Shown: positions 10,340 to 18,977 of the stretch, in pieces
How positions within the stretch are numbered: the stretch's first letter is position 1
Layout of the letters: the number at the start of each line of letters is the position of its first letter
From: Rhodococcus sp. BP22
GTDB taxonomy: Bacteria; Actinomycetota; Actinomycetes; Mycobacteriales; Mycobacteriaceae
NCBI RefSeq assembly: GCF_014281965.1
Contig: NZ_JACFTB010000001.1
Coordinates: 434,001-498,000, forward strand
DNA length: 64,000 nucleotides
Reading direction: 5' to 3'
Notes under the pieces: model-generated
Database searches by the model: none
What the model was told of the DNA's origin: nothing
The model's input: the letters and a program-made list of their open reading frames with translations, nothing else
Made by a program: the position numbers and the translations under genes

Positions 10340-11305
10340 GTGCCGAACTTATTTCTTCGCCGAGGAAGATTTTCCACGATGTCCATGTTGAGCCTAGTCA
10401 CAGCCGTGGTCATGTCGGTCGGCGTGCTCGCAGGATGCGCTAGAACTGTCGCCGGCGAGAACACAGCCATCAGCGAGGACCCCAGACCGTTGGTCCTCAC
10501 GACATTCACCGTCCTCGCCGACATGGCGCGCAACGTGGCAGGTGAGCATCTGCTCGTCGAGTCGATCACCAAGGTAGGCGCAGAAATTCACGGTTACGAG
10601 CCGACCCCCGGCGATCTTCGTACCGCCGAACAAGCCGAACTGATTCTCGACAACGGGCTGGGACTCGAATCGTGGTTCGAGAAGTTCGTCGAGCGCGTCT
10701 CCGCCCCACATGCAGTGGTGAGCGACGGCGTGGAACCTGTCTACATCCGTGCCGATGCATATGCGGGGAAGTCCAATCCACACGCGTGGATGTCACCGAA
10801 GGTCGCGGAGGTCTACGTCGACAACATCGCGTCCGCATTCGAAGATCTCGATCCACTGCACGCCGAGGACTATCGCGTGAACGCCGAGTCCTACAAAGCC
10901 CAGCTTCGAGAGGTCGGCGACCGACTCCGCGCCGACCTCGACACATTGCCTCCCAACGAACGCGCAGTGGTTTCATGCGAGGGCGCATTCAGCTACCTCG
11001 CACGCGACTTCGACCTTCAAGAGGCATATCTATGGCCGGTCAACGCCGAACAGGAAGGCACCCCGAAGCAGGTCGTCTCCACCATCGACTTCGTTCGAGA
11101 CAACGACGTACCGGCGGTGTTCTGCGAATCGACGGTGTCCGACAAAGCTCAGCGACAGGTCGCCGAGGACACCGGTGCGCGCTTCGGCGGCACCCTCTTC
11201 GTCGATTCGTTGAGCGAGGAGGGCGGACCCGTCCCCACCTATCTGGACCTACTGACCTACGACGCCCGCACCATCACCGATGCGTTATTGGGGACACGAC
11301 GATGA
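10340..11305 (+). CDS. mntA: Manganese-type metal ABC transporter substrate-binding lipoprotein
   Basis: Cluster A-I (ZnuA/PsaA/MntC-like) metal-binding lipoprotein, 321 residues. A basic N-terminus (RRGR), hydrophobic core and lipobox VLAGC anchor it outside the membrane. Four metal ligands can be assigned by pattern: His in AEIHGYEP, His in SNPHAWMSP, Glu in VSCEGAFSYLARDF and Asp in LFVDSLSEEGG. Glu at the third position is typical of manganese/iron binders such as PsaA, where zinc-binding ZnuA has His. There is no His-rich loop, again unlike ZnuA. The GTG at 10340 keeps the basic signal-peptide residues; an ATG at 10379 is also possible. ATGA overlap with the ATPase gene. Confidence 0.88.
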   Translation: MPNLFLRRGRFSTMSMLSLVTAVVMSVGVLAGCARTVAGENTAISEDPRPLVLTTFTVLADMARNVAGEHLLVESITKVGAEIHGYEPTPGDLRTAEQAELILDNGLGLESWFEKFVERVSAPHAVVSDGVEPVYIRADAYAGKSNPHAWMSPKVAEVYVDNIASAFEDLDPLHAEDYRVNAESYKAQLREVGDRLRADLDTLPPNERAVVSCEGAFSYLARDFDLQEAYLWPVNAEQEGTPKQVVSTIDFVRDNDVPAVFCESTVSDKAQRQVAEDTGARFGGTLFVDSLSEEGGPVPTYLDLLTYDARTITDALLGTRR

Positions 11306-12066
11306 ACACGAAGCCTGCCGCACTGACCGTCACCGGAGTCGGCGTCCGATATCGAGACATCACCGCACTTGTCGACGCATCGTTGACGCTCGAGGCCGGT
11401 CGCGTCTGCGGCCTCGTGGGGATGAACGGGTCGGGAAAGTCGACACTGTTCAAAGCCATCATGGGTGTAGTTCGACCGGACACCGGCACCATCTCCATCT
11501 TCGGCGGAGCCCCTGCCGATGCACGCAAGGCGGGCACGGTCAGCTACGTGCCGCAGAGCGAGACAGTGGACTGGTCCTTCCCGATCAGCGTCCGCGACGT
11601 CGTCATGATGGGCCGCTACGGGAAACAGAACTGGATGCGAAGCCCGCGCAGACGTGATCGATCGGCGGTGGAGAACGCAATCGATCGAGTCGACCTGACC
11701 GAACTCGCCGACCGCCAGATCGGACAGCTGTCGGGTGGCCAGCGCAAGCGGGCATTCGTTGCCAGAGCCATCGCCCAGGAAGCCTCGCTACTACTCCTCG
11801 ACGAGCCCTTCGCCGGGGTCGACAAACGAACCGAAGCCACGATCACCAGATTGCTGCGTGAACTCACCGCGGCAGGCGCTTCGGTACTCGTGTCCACGCA
11901 CGATCTCCACGCGCTGCCGGACCTGTGCGACGAGGCGGTCCTGCTGCAGCAACGAGTGTTGATGCACGGAAAACCGGAGGAGGTATTGAAACCGGAGAAC
12001 CTCGCATTGGCCTTCGGTGTCGATCCACTTTCACGCACAACCTCCCGCACGTCGGAAGTGAGCTGA
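11302..12066 (+). CDS. mntB: Manganese-type metal ABC transporter ATP-binding protein
   Basis: Cytoplasmic ATPase of the metal importer, 254 residues. Walker A is GMNGSGKST, the Q-loop lies in VSYVPQSETVDWSFPISV (this Q-S-E-x-V-D-W form is common in Mn/Zn importers), the signature is LSGGQRKR, Walker B is LLLLDEPFAGVD and the switch His is in VSTHDLH. The ATG at 11302 overlaps the stop of the binding-protein gene by 4 bases; the permease gene starts 2 bases after the stop, so all three are translationally coupled. Confidence 0.93.
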   Translation: MNTKPAALTVTGVGVRYRDITALVDASLTLEAGRVCGLVGMNGSGKSTLFKAIMGVVRPDTGTISIFGGAPADARKAGTVSYVPQSETVDWSFPISVRDVVMMGRYGKQNWMRSPRRRDRSAVENAIDRVDLTELADRQIGQLSGGQRKRAFVARAIAQEASLLLLDEPFAGVDKRTEATITRLLRELTAAGASVLVSTHDLHALPDLCDEAVLLQQRVLMHGKPEEVLKPENLALAFGVDPLSRTTSRTSEVS

Positions 12067-12068
12067 CC

Positions 12069-12947
12069 ATGGACCTCGTCGACTTCTTCGTCGAACCTTT
12101 GCAGTACACATTCATGCAACGCGCCATGCTCGTGACGGTCACCGCGTCCATCGTCTGTGCCGTACTCAGTTGCTGGTTGGTGCTCATCGGCTGGTCGTTG
12201 ATGGGCGACGCGGTCTCACACGCGGTACTGCCTGGCGTCGCACTCTCGTATCTGCTCGGCGCCCCCTTCGCGATCGGGGCACTGTTGTTCGCGCTCGTCG
12301 CCGTCGGCGCTATCGGGCTCGTCCGCAACACCACTCTGGTCAAGGAGGACGCGGCCATCGGCGTCGTCTTCACGACATTGTTCGCGCTCGGAGTCGTGCT
12401 GATCTCGAAGTTCCCGAGCCAGATCGACCTGAACCACATCCTCTTCGGCAATCTCCTCGGAGTATCGCAATCGGACATGCTGCAAGTGTTCGTCCTCGGC
12501 GGTCTCGCACTGCTGGTGATGGTCCTCAAGCGTCGCGACTTCACGCTGTTCGCCTTCGATCGGACACAAGCGCGTGCGGTAGGTATCTCACCCACGGTCA
12601 TCTCGGCGACGATGCTGACATTGCTCGCGTTGACGACGGTGGTCGCACTCCAAGCAGTCGGCGTCATTCTCGTCGTCGCGATGCTGATCACGCCAGGAGC
12701 GACGGCCTACCTGTTGACCAATCGTTTCCGGCGGATGCTCGTTCTCGCCCCGAGCATCGCCGTCGGCTGCGCGATAGTCGGCATCTATGTGAGCTTCTAT
12801 CTCGACGTGTCCTCGGGCGGCACGGTCGTGTTGTCGCAGGGCTTCGTGTTCATCCTCGCCTATCTGTTCAGCCCATCGCAGGGGTTGATCACCCGCTATT
12901 TCCGACGCTCCGACGACGTGGCGGCGAGCCAACCGGCGGGAAGCTAA
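12069..12947 (+). CDS. mntC: Manganese-type metal ABC transporter permease
   Basis: Membrane permease of the ABC-3 (FecCD-like) family, 292 residues with about eight hydrophobic helices. Conserved features are WSLMGDAVSHAVLPGVALSYLLG, DAAIGVVFTTLFALGV, DLNHILFGNLLGVS, which lies in the ATPase-coupling region, and VGVILVVAMLITPGATAYLLT. It is the third gene of the transporter operon. The regulator gene follows 10 bases later, which suggests cotranscription. Confidence 0.92.
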   Translation: MDLVDFFVEPLQYTFMQRAMLVTVTASIVCAVLSCWLVLIGWSLMGDAVSHAVLPGVALSYLLGAPFAIGALLFALVAVGAIGLVRNTTLVKEDAAIGVVFTTLFALGVVLISKFPSQIDLNHILFGNLLGVSQSDMLQVFVLGGLALLVMVLKRRDFTLFAFDRTQARAVGISPTVISATMLTLLALTTVVALQAVGVILVVAMLITPGATAYLLTNRFRRMLVLAPSIAVGCAIVGIYVSFYLDVSSGGTVVLSQGFVFILAYLFSPSQGLITRYFRRSDDVAASQPAGS

Positions 12948-12957
12948 GCTTTCTCGC

Positions 12958-13737
12958 GTGGTGGAGCAAACGGTCAGCCCGAACACCGGCGGCAAAAACA
13001 CTGCAGGTAACAAGAACACTGCAGGTAACAAGGCTGCAGCAGACAACCTCGCGGAAGAATTGCAGCTGTCGGCTGTCGCGCAGGACTATCTCAAAGTGAT
13101 CTGGACCGCCGGCGAGTGGACCGAAGACGTCGTCAGTACCAAGATGCTGTCCGAACGCATCGGTGTCTCCGCCTCGACGGTGTCCGAGGCGATCCGCAAG
13201 CTGGCCGATCAAGGCATGGTCGACCACGCTCGTTACGGGGCTATCTCTCTCACCGCCAGAGGACGCACCGCGGCCATTGCGATGGTTCGACGGCACCGAC
13301 TGATCGAGACCTATCTCGTGCAAGAACTCGGCTACGGCTGGGACGAAGTGCACGACGAGGCAGAAATACTCGAACATGCGGTCTCGGACCTGATGATGTC
13401 GCGAATCGACGCGAAACTCGGCTTCCCTGAACGTGATCCACACGGTGACCCGATTCCGTCGGTGGACGGCGAAATAGCGTCACCCGAAGCCACCCGCCTG
13501 AGCGACTACGCCGACGGCCAACGCGGGCTGGTCGCCCGGATTTCCGATGCCGATCCGGCGATGTTGCGCTACTTCGACTCGGTGGGCATCACGCTCGATC
13601 TGCCGATCGCCGTCCGCGAACGACGCGACTATGCAGGAACGGTGGAAATCGAATTGGACCATCACGGTGCCGACAAGGGCGTCATCGATCTCGGTCAACG
13701 TGCAGCCGAAGCGATCTGGATGATCCCGACCCGCTAG
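12958..13737 (+). CDS. mntR: Metal-dependent regulator, MntR/DtxR family (SirR-like)
   Basis: Metalloregulator expected to repress the adjacent importer when manganese (or iron) is sufficient. 259 residues. After a polar N-terminal tail, a winged helix-turn-helix spans about residues 37-95 (LSERIGVSASTVSEAIRKLADQGMV). The dimerisation/metal-binding helices include RRHRLIETYLVQELGYGWDEVHDEAEILEHAVS, with the His/Glu ligands of the family. A C-terminal FeoA/SH3-like domain follows (SVGITLDLPIAV). M. tuberculosis SirR sits at the equivalent site between ribF and truB. The N-terminal tail holds an 18-bp tandem DNA duplication. The gene ends overlapping the convergent truB stop. Confidence 0.9.
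   Translation: MVEQTVSPNTGGKNTAGNKNTAGNKAAADNLAEELQLSAVAQDYLKVIWTAGEWTEDVVSTKMLSERIGVSASTVSEAIRKLADQGMVDHARYGAISLTARGRTAAIAMVRRHRLIETYLVQELGYGWDEVHDEAEILEHAVSDLMMSRIDAKLGFPERDPHGDPIPSVDGEIASPEATRLSDYADGQRGLVARISDADPAMLRYFDSVGITLDLPIAVRERRDYAGTVEIELDHHGADKGVIDLGQRAAEAIWMIPTR
12997..13032 (+). repeat. 18-bp perfect tandem duplication inside mntR
   Basis: AACACTGCAGGTAACAAG is present twice without a gap. It keeps the frame and duplicates the peptide NTAGNK in the flexible N-terminal tail ahead of the DNA-binding domain. Confidence 0.9.
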
Positions 13738-14660
13738 TGACCGCGCAAGGTTGCCGGACGAACGACCAGCACCGAGCTTGCGCGCTTGCCTTTTTCTTGC
13801 AGCAGGGCGATGGTGTGCCCCGATGGGTCGATCGCTGCATACACGCCATCGATCCCCACCGGATCCAACCATCTGCCCTGGCTGACCGATTCTGCTTCAT
13901 CGGCGTCGAGCTGCCGGTGCGGAAAAGCTGTGCGCGCGGCCTCGTCGATGTCGAGGCTGACTCCAGGGTTCTCCGCGAGCTCCTCGAGCGTGCGAGCATG
14001 CTCCAGAGTGAACGGTCCCACTCGCGTGCGCCGCAGCACGGTCAGGTGGCCGCCGACACCGAGAGCGGCACCGAGGTCACGCGCGAGCGCGCGAATGTAG
14101 GTCCCCGAAGTGCATTCGACGTCGACGTCGAGATCGACGAAACCGGTATCGGGTACATCTCGCCGGGCAAGTAAGTCGAATTTCGTCACGCTGACCTTTC
14201 GAGCCGGCAGGGTGAACTCCTCACCTGCACGTATCAGCTTGTGGGCGCGTTGCCCGTCCACCTTGATCGCACTGACGCTCGCCGGAATCTGCTCGATGTC
14301 CCCGGACAGGAGACCGATCTGCTCTCGAAGCGCCGAATCGCTCACCGAGTGCGCCGACGCATCCGCGATGGTCTCACCCTCGGCGTCGTCGGTGGTGGTA
14401 CTCCGCCCGAGGCGGATCGTTGCCGTGTATTCCTTGGTGGTCAACGCGAGAAGCCCCAGCATCTTCGTAGCGCGTTCGATCCCGAGGACGAGCACACCAG
14501 TGGCCATCGGGTCGAGCGTGCCCGCGTGCCCCACCTTCCGAGTGTGCAGAAGTTTGCGACAGGAGGCGACGACGTCATGGCTGGTGACCCCTGGCCCCTT
14601 GTCCACGATCAACAACCCGGCACCGACGAGACCGGAGGACAGCTTTCCGCGTGAAGACAC
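13734..14660 (-). CDS. truB: tRNA pseudouridine(55) synthase
   Basis: Makes pseudouridine 55 in the T-loop of tRNAs. 308 residues. The catalytic Asp lies in KVGHAGTLDPMATGVLVLGI. Other conserved blocks are the N-terminal GLLIVDKGPGVTSHDVV, KEYTATIRLG, and CTSGTYIRALARDLG before the C-terminal RNA-binding part. The GTG start at 14660 is used. Convergent with mntR, sharing two bases of their stop codons. Confidence 0.95.
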   Translation of the reverse strand: MSSRGKLSSGLVGAGLLIVDKGPGVTSHDVVASCRKLLHTRKVGHAGTLDPMATGVLVLGIERATKMLGLLALTTKEYTATIRLGRSTTTDDAEGETIADASAHSVSDSALREQIGLLSGDIEQIPASVSAIKVDGQRAHKLIRAGEEFTLPARKVSVTKFDLLARRDVPDTGFVDLDVDVECTSGTYIRALARDLGAALGVGGHLTVLRRTRVGPFTLEHARTLEELAENPGVSLDIDEAARTAFPHRQLDADEAESVSQGRWLDPVGIDGVYAAIDPSGHTIALLQEKGKRASSVLVVRPATLRGH

Positions 14661-14702
14661 GAGAGTTCATTGTGCCAGGCGGCTTCTGCCCCGGGTGGAT
14701 CG

Positions 14703-15371
14703 CTACGTCACTGCGATCGCGGTGACGATCAGACCGTCGGAGACGAGCCATCTGCCGTCGAACGATGTCAGTGGCGGCCCGTCGATGGTTTCACCGGACA
14801 CGAGGAGACGCGAGCGGAAGGTTCCGGAGACGTCGCCGCCTGAACCGGTGCGCTCGAACGTGATGTGCGCATCCTCGAAACCCAACCATCGACCGGTCAA
14901 GGGTTCCCACGCCTTGTACGTCGCTTCCTTGGCGCAGAACAGCAACCGATCCCAGTGCACGTCGGTATCACCGGACACGGTGCGTAGCCATGTTCGTTCG
15001 GCCTCGAGACTCACGGCATCGAGAACCCCGTCGGGTAGTGCATCGTGTGGTTCGGCGTCGATTCCGACGGAACGAACCTGCATCGAATACGCCACGACTG
15101 CACCGCGATATCCGTCACAATGCGTCAGGCTCCCGACCACTCCCCTCGGCCATTGCGGGGCGCCCGAACTTCCTCGCATGATCGGCGCTGGATCGACACC
15201 CAGCTTGCCCATCGCCAGGCGGGCGCAGTGGCGCGCAGAGCTGAACTCCCGCTTGCGCTTGTCCACGGCCTTGGCGACCAGATGAGCTTCGAGCGGATGC
15301 GGCTCCAGCCCCGGCGGGTCAGCGAACAATTCGGCGGCGACGACGCCATTGGGAAGGATCGACTCGATCAC
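14703..15371 (-). CDS. pptT: 4'-phosphopantetheinyl transferase (PptT type)
   Basis: Transfers phosphopantetheine from coenzyme A to carrier domains of type I fatty acid synthase-like proteins, polyketide synthases and peptide synthetases, which mycolate and siderophore synthesis need. 222 residues of the EntD/Sfp class. Magnesium and CoA motifs are visible: VGIDAEPHDALPDGVLD and FCAKEATYKAWEPLTGRWLGFED. The N-terminus (ARHCARLAMGKLG) matches the PptT family. The GTG start at 15371 overlaps the stop of the upstream metallophosphoesterase by 4 bases, the same arrangement as Rv2794c-Rv2795c. Confidence 0.93.
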   Translation of the reverse strand: MIESILPNGVVAAELFADPPGLEPHPLEAHLVAKAVDKRKREFSSARHCARLAMGKLGVDPAPIMRGSSGAPQWPRGVVGSLTHCDGYRGAVVAYSMQVRSVGIDAEPHDALPDGVLDAVSLEAERTWLRTVSGDTDVHWDRLLFCAKEATYKAWEPLTGRWLGFEDAHITFERTGSGGDVSGTFRSRLLVSGETIDGPPLTSFDGRWLVSDGLIVTAIAVT

Positions 15372-16291
15372 TGCTCAGACCTCATCTTCTCGACTTCGGC
15401 TTCCATCTCGGGTGTCACCTTGAAGTGTCCGCCCCACTTGTTCAAGGTGCCCTCGGGATACTCCGGCACGGGAAGTATTTGTCTGAGCACGTTGTCGGGC
15501 AGCCCGCGCCGCTGCCATTCCCGTGGATATCCGACCGAGACTTCCTCGAATCGCACCCCGTCGTAATACGTCGTACGAGGGATGTGGAGGTGCCCGTACA
15601 CCGCGCACAGGGCGTTGTAGCGCGTATGCCAGTCAGCGGTCAGAGTAGAACCGCACCACAACGCGAACTCCGGGTAGAAAAGCACCTCGGTGGGCTGTCG
15701 CACCAGAGGAAAATGGTTGATCAACACCGTGGGAATCGACGGATCGAGGGCGTCGAGTCTGGTCCTGGTGCTCTCGATGCGGGCTCGACACCATGCGTCT
15801 CGACTGGCGTACGGCTCACACGAGAGCAAGAACTCGTCGGTGGCGACGACATTCTTCTCTCGCGCGATCGCAAGACCGTGTTCCTTGTCCACGGCCCCAC
15901 GAGGGAGAAACGAGTAGTCGTACAGCAAGAACATCGGCACCAATCTCGCTGGTCCGCCTTCGCCCTCCCACAGCAGATAGGGGTCTTCGGGCGTGACGAC
16001 GTCGATCTCACGGCACAGATTGACCAGGTACTCGTACCGCGCAGCACCGTGAATCTGCACTGGATCTTTGACCGTCGTCCACAGTTCGTGGTTGCCGGGT
16101 ACCCAGATGACCTTGGCGAATCGACTTCTGAGCAACTCGAGTGCCCACTTGATGTCGTCGGTTTTCTCCGAGACGTCTCCCGCGACGATCAACCAGTCTT
16201 CCGGTGATTCGGGGTGAATATCCTCGGTGACCGGGCGATTTCCTCGGTGACCGATGTGGATGTCACTCACTGCCCAGAGCTTTGCCGTCAC
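15368..16291 (-). CDS. Metallophosphoesterase
   Basis: Calcineurin-like phosphoesterase of about 307 residues. Di-metal motifs in order: AVSDIHIGHRGN (D-x-H), LIVAGDVSEKTDD (G-D), WVPGNHELW (G-N-H-E), VLINHFPL and GHLHIPRT (G-H-x-H). The GTG at 16291 (MTAKLWAVSDIHIG) is preferred because upstream in-frame codons show no similarity. It overlaps pptT and is conserved next to it in mycobacteria. In M. tuberculosis a neighbour of PptT has been reported to act as a phosphopantetheinyl hydrolase (PptH); the matching position makes that a good working hypothesis for this protein. Confidence 0.88.
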   Translation of the reverse strand: MTAKLWAVSDIHIGHRGNRPVTEDIHPESPEDWLIVAGDVSEKTDDIKWALELLRSRFAKVIWVPGNHELWTTVKDPVQIHGAARYEYLVNLCREIDVVTPEDPYLLWEGEGGPARLVPMFLLYDYSFLPRGAVDKEHGLAIAREKNVVATDEFLLSCEPYASRDAWCRARIESTRTRLDALDPSIPTVLINHFPLVRQPTEVLFYPEFALWCGSTLTADWHTRYNALCAVYGHLHIPRTTYYDGVRFEEVSVGYPREWQRRGLPDNVLRQILPVPEYPEGTLNKWGGHFKVTPEMEAEVEKMRSEQ

Positions 16292-16328
16292 AGGCCGTGT
16301 TCCTTCCCGATGAAATGATCTTCTGAAC

Positions 16329-16353
16329 TGGTTGTCGATTCGGTAGACAACCA
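16329..16353. promoter_or_regulatory. Inverted repeat in the divergent promoter region
   Basis: TGGTTGTC (16329-16336) and GACAACCA (16346-16353) form an 8-bp inverted repeat with a 9-base spacer. It lies between the divergent metallophosphoesterase and small membrane protein genes and is a candidate operator or mRNA stem. The inner arms match those of the palindrome upstream of plsC. Confidence 0.35.
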
Positions 16354-16421
16354 ACACCCCATCCTCCCTTCGGATTCCCGAGCGGTATCGGACAGGGTGC
16401 CGGATGAGACACTGTCGACCT

Positions 16422-16616
16422 ATGAACAACTTTTCCGCATCCGAGAAATCCGGCCTCACAGCAGGGCTGGTCCTCACTGTCATGGCCTCCGTTCTAGCGG
16501 GGATCGCCTCGGACAACTTCGTCTCCGGTTTTGTGATCACCGCAGTCGTGTGCGCGATCGCACTACTTGCGGCGACGTTCCTCGCTCGATTCGTCAATAC
16601 CCGTCGACGTCGGTAG
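16422..16616 (+). CDS. Small two-helix membrane protein
   Basis: A 64-residue protein. A polar start (MNNFSASEKS) leads into two hydrophobic helices (about residues 11-30 and 34-55) and ends in a basic NTRRRR tail, which predicts cytoplasmic ends. No named family is recognised. It lies 44 bases upstream of the HTH-TOBE gene on the same strand and divergent from the metallophosphoesterase. An in-frame ATG at 16404 would add six residues. Confidence 0.6.
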   Translation: MNNFSASEKSGLTAGLVLTVMASVLAGIASDNFVSGFVITAVVCAIALLAATFLARFVNTRRRR

Positions 16617-16660
16617 CTCGCCTCGATCCTTTACGCACCTGCTGCTCTAGAGTTCTGTTC

Positions 16661-17071
16661 ATGCCGCATTCACGGATTCGAATCAAAGACGCGGCCGCAC
16701 TCCTCGGCGTCAGTGACGACACCGTACGTAGATGGATCGACAACGGAACACTCGTCGCGTACAAGGACAACGCTGGTCGAAAAGTAGTCGACGGTGCCGC
16801 CCTGGCTGCGTTCGCGCGCGAGCAGGCAACGCCTCCCCCGGATCCGACTGGCTCGGGAAGTTCGGCACGCAATCGATTGGTCGGTCTGGTGACCGCAGTG
16901 ACGTCCGATACCGTGATGAGCGAGGTCGAGATGCAATGCGGACCGTTCACCGTCGTATCGCTCATGAGCACCGAATCGGTGCGCACGCTGGGTCTCGAGC
17001 CGGGCAGAATTGCTGTTGCCGTGGTCAAGGCCACAACGGTCATCGTCGAAGCGGGATTCGAAGAACAATGA
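16661..17071 (+). CDS. HTH-TOBE molybdate-binding protein
   Basis: 136 residues in two parts. An N-terminal excisionase/MerR-like helix-turn-helix (about 4-48) reads [23 protein letters not shown] Pro-rich linker (about 55-65) leads to a TOBE/Mop domain (about 68-133) reading [22 protein letters not shown] and [16 protein letters not shown]. Proteins of this type bind molybdate or tungstate and are thought to sense or regulate molybdate uptake. Its ATGA overlap with modB supports that role. DNA binding is inferred from the HTH only. Confidence 0.85.
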   Translation: MPHSRIRIKDAAALLGVSDDTVRRWIDNGTLVAYKDNAGRKVVDGAALAAFAREQATPPPDPTGSGSSARNRLVGLVTAVTSDTVMSEVEMQCGPFTVVSLMSTESVRTLGLEPGRIAVAVVKATTVIVEAGFEEQ

Positions 17072-17913
17072 ATGCGTCTGTCGAGGTGAAACCGAGGCGC
17101 TCCGGAAGAGGAATCCGCGGCAGCAACGAGGTCCGTGTCGGTCTGCCCAGGTGGATCTTCGTCCCCGCAGCGTTGGGTGCGTTGTTCGTCGTCACCCCGC
17201 TGCTGGCCATTCTGTTGAAGATCGATTGGCCGAACTTCATCGCCCTCGTCTCCTCGGAATCATCACGAACGGCATTACTCCTCAGTCTCCGGACGGCAGC
17301 GACGAGCACCGCCGTGTGCATCATTGTCGGCGTCCCGATGGCACTGGTGTTGGCCAGAGCGGAGTTTCCTGGTCAGTCCATTCTCCGAGCGTTGGTGCTG
17401 CTTCCACTCGTCCTTCCACCCGTCGTCGGCGGAATTGCTTTGCTGTACACCTTCGGTCGACTCGGCCTCCTCGGCGAGTCACTGGAGGCGTGGGGCGTCG
17501 GCATCGCATTCTCTACGACGGCGGTGGTGCTGGCCCAGACCTTCGTCTCGCTCCCTTTTCTGGTCGTCAGCCTCGAAGGAGCACTGCGCAGTACAGGACG
17601 CGGGTACGAGACGGTCGCCGCCACCTTGGGGGCTCGTCCGACGACGGTGTTGCGCCGGGTGACGCTCCCGCTCGTACTGCCTGGACTGGTGTCGGGGGCC
17701 GTTCTCGCATTCGCGCGTGCCCTCGGGGAATTCGGTGCGACATTGACGTTCGCAGGATCGCTGGAGGGAGTCACGCGAACCCTGCCGTTGGAGATCTACC
17801 TGCAGCGCGAAACCGACCCAGATGCCGCCGTGGCGTTGTCACTCCTGCTGATCGTGGTGGCGGCAGTCGTCGTCGTCGCCGCACGTGGGCGACGTTTGGT
17901 CGGGGCCCTGTGA
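17068..17913 (+). CDS. modB: Molybdate ABC transporter permease
   Basis: Inner-membrane permease for molybdate, 281 residues with about six helices. Typical ModB features are [37 protein letters not shown] and the EAA loop [46 protein letters not shown], which contacts the ATPase. The [10 protein letters not shown] segment is characteristic of molybdate and sulfate permeases. The ATG at 17068 overlaps the TOBE gene stop, and the stop overlaps the modC GTG. No modA binding protein is encoded nearby. Confidence 0.92.
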   Translation: MNASVEVKPRRSGRGIRGSNEVRVGLPRWIFVPAALGALFVVTPLLAILLKIDWPNFIALVSSESSRTALLLSLRTAATSTAVCIIVGVPMALVLARAEFPGQSILRALVLLPLVLPPVVGGIALLYTFGRLGLLGESLEAWGVGIAFSTTAVVLAQTFVSLPFLVVSLEGALRSTGRGYETVAATLGARPTTVLRRVTLPLVLPGLVSGAVLAFARALGEFGATLTFAGSLEGVTRTLPLEIYLQRETDPDAAVALSLLLIVVAAVVVVAARGRRLVGAL

Positions 17914-18977
17914 GCCGAATCAGCCTCGTCGCCGAAGTCGCCGAACGAAACCTGGACTTCACCCTCGATGTCGAGAACGGCGAGGTCATCGCGATTCTCG
18001 GACCGAACGGGGCCGGAAAGTCCTCGTTGCTCTCGCTCGTGGCAGGTCTGCTCCGGCCCGACTCCGGACGGATCACCATCGGTGACGACGTAGTGACCGA
18101 CACCGCCGAACGCATCTTCGTTCCAGCGCATGCCCGCGGCGTGGCCACGCTGTCACAGAACGCCCTCCTGTTTCCTCACCTCGACGCCGAAGCCAACGTT
18201 GCGTTCGCGCCCCGCAGCCGGGGGGTCGGTCGTCGCAAAGGGAGAGAGATTGCACGAACCTGGCTCGACGCAGTCGATGCACTCGATCTTGCGGACCGAC
18301 GGCCCTCGCAGCTCTCGGGCGGGCAAGCGCAACGCATTGCTCTCGCGCGCGCACTCGCGGCACAGCCGCGCGTACTACTCCTCGACGAGCCGATGGCCGC
18401 ATTGGACGTAGCCACCGCACCCGTCCTGCGCCGATTGCTTCGAACCGTCCTGCGTGAGCAACGACGCACCGCACTCATCGTCACCCACGACCTCCTCGAT
18501 GCGCTCGCTTTGGCCGACACGATTGTGGTCGTGCAGTCCGGCCGAATCGTCGAGCGCGGACCGACCACAGACATTCTCACCGCGCCACGCAGTGAATTCG
18601 CCGCTCGGATCGCCGGGGTGAACTTGGTTCTCGGTGCTGCGGATTCTTCAGGTTCGTTGAGCACCGCGCATGGCCTGACGGTTCACGGACACAGTACGAC
18701 GCCATCGGGTGCCGCGGCAGTGGCTGTCTTCAGCCCGTCCGCAGTGGCAGTGCATCTCACCGAACCGCATGCCAGTCCGCGCAACGTTCTCCCCGTCACG
18801 ATCGCCGCGATGGACGTGCACGGCGCGACGGTTCGTGTTCGGGGTACCCACGGCGGCCAGAGTCTCGTCGCGGACGTGACCGCGGCGGCGGTCTCGGAAC
18901 TGGATCTGTCACCGGGTATGGAGGTCTACTTCGTCGTCAAGAGCCAGGAAGTTGCTATTCATCCGGCGTCGCGTTGA
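17910..18977 (+). CDS. modC: Molybdate ABC transporter ATP-binding protein
   Basis: Cytoplasmic ATPase, 355 residues. Walker A is GPNGAGKSS, the Q-loop lies in [13 protein letters not shown], the signature is LSGGQAQR, Walker B is [12 protein letters not shown] and the switch His is in [12 protein letters not shown]-terminal TOBE-like regulatory domain (about 290-352, [19 protein letters not shown]) fits molybdate rather than sulfate transporters. The GTG at 17910 overlaps modB by 4 bases. The 3' end overlaps the convergent MATE gene by 19 bases. Confidence 0.92.
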   Translation: MSRISLVAEVAERNLDFTLDVENGEVIAILGPNGAGKSSLLSLVAGLLRPDSGRITIGDDVVTDTAERIFVPAHARGVATLSQNALLFPHLDAEANVAFAPRSRGVGRRKGREIARTWLDAVDALDLADRRPSQLSGGQAQRIALARALAAQPRVLLLDEPMAALDVATAPVLRRLLRTVLREQRRTALIVTHDLLDALALADTIVVVQSGRIVERGPTTDILTAPRSEFAARIAGVNLVLGAADSSGSLSTAHGLTVHGHSTTPSGAAAVAVFSPSAVAVHLTEPHASPRNVLPVTIAAMDVHGATVRVRGTHGGQSLVADVTAAAVSELDLSPGMEVYFVVKSQEVAIHPASR

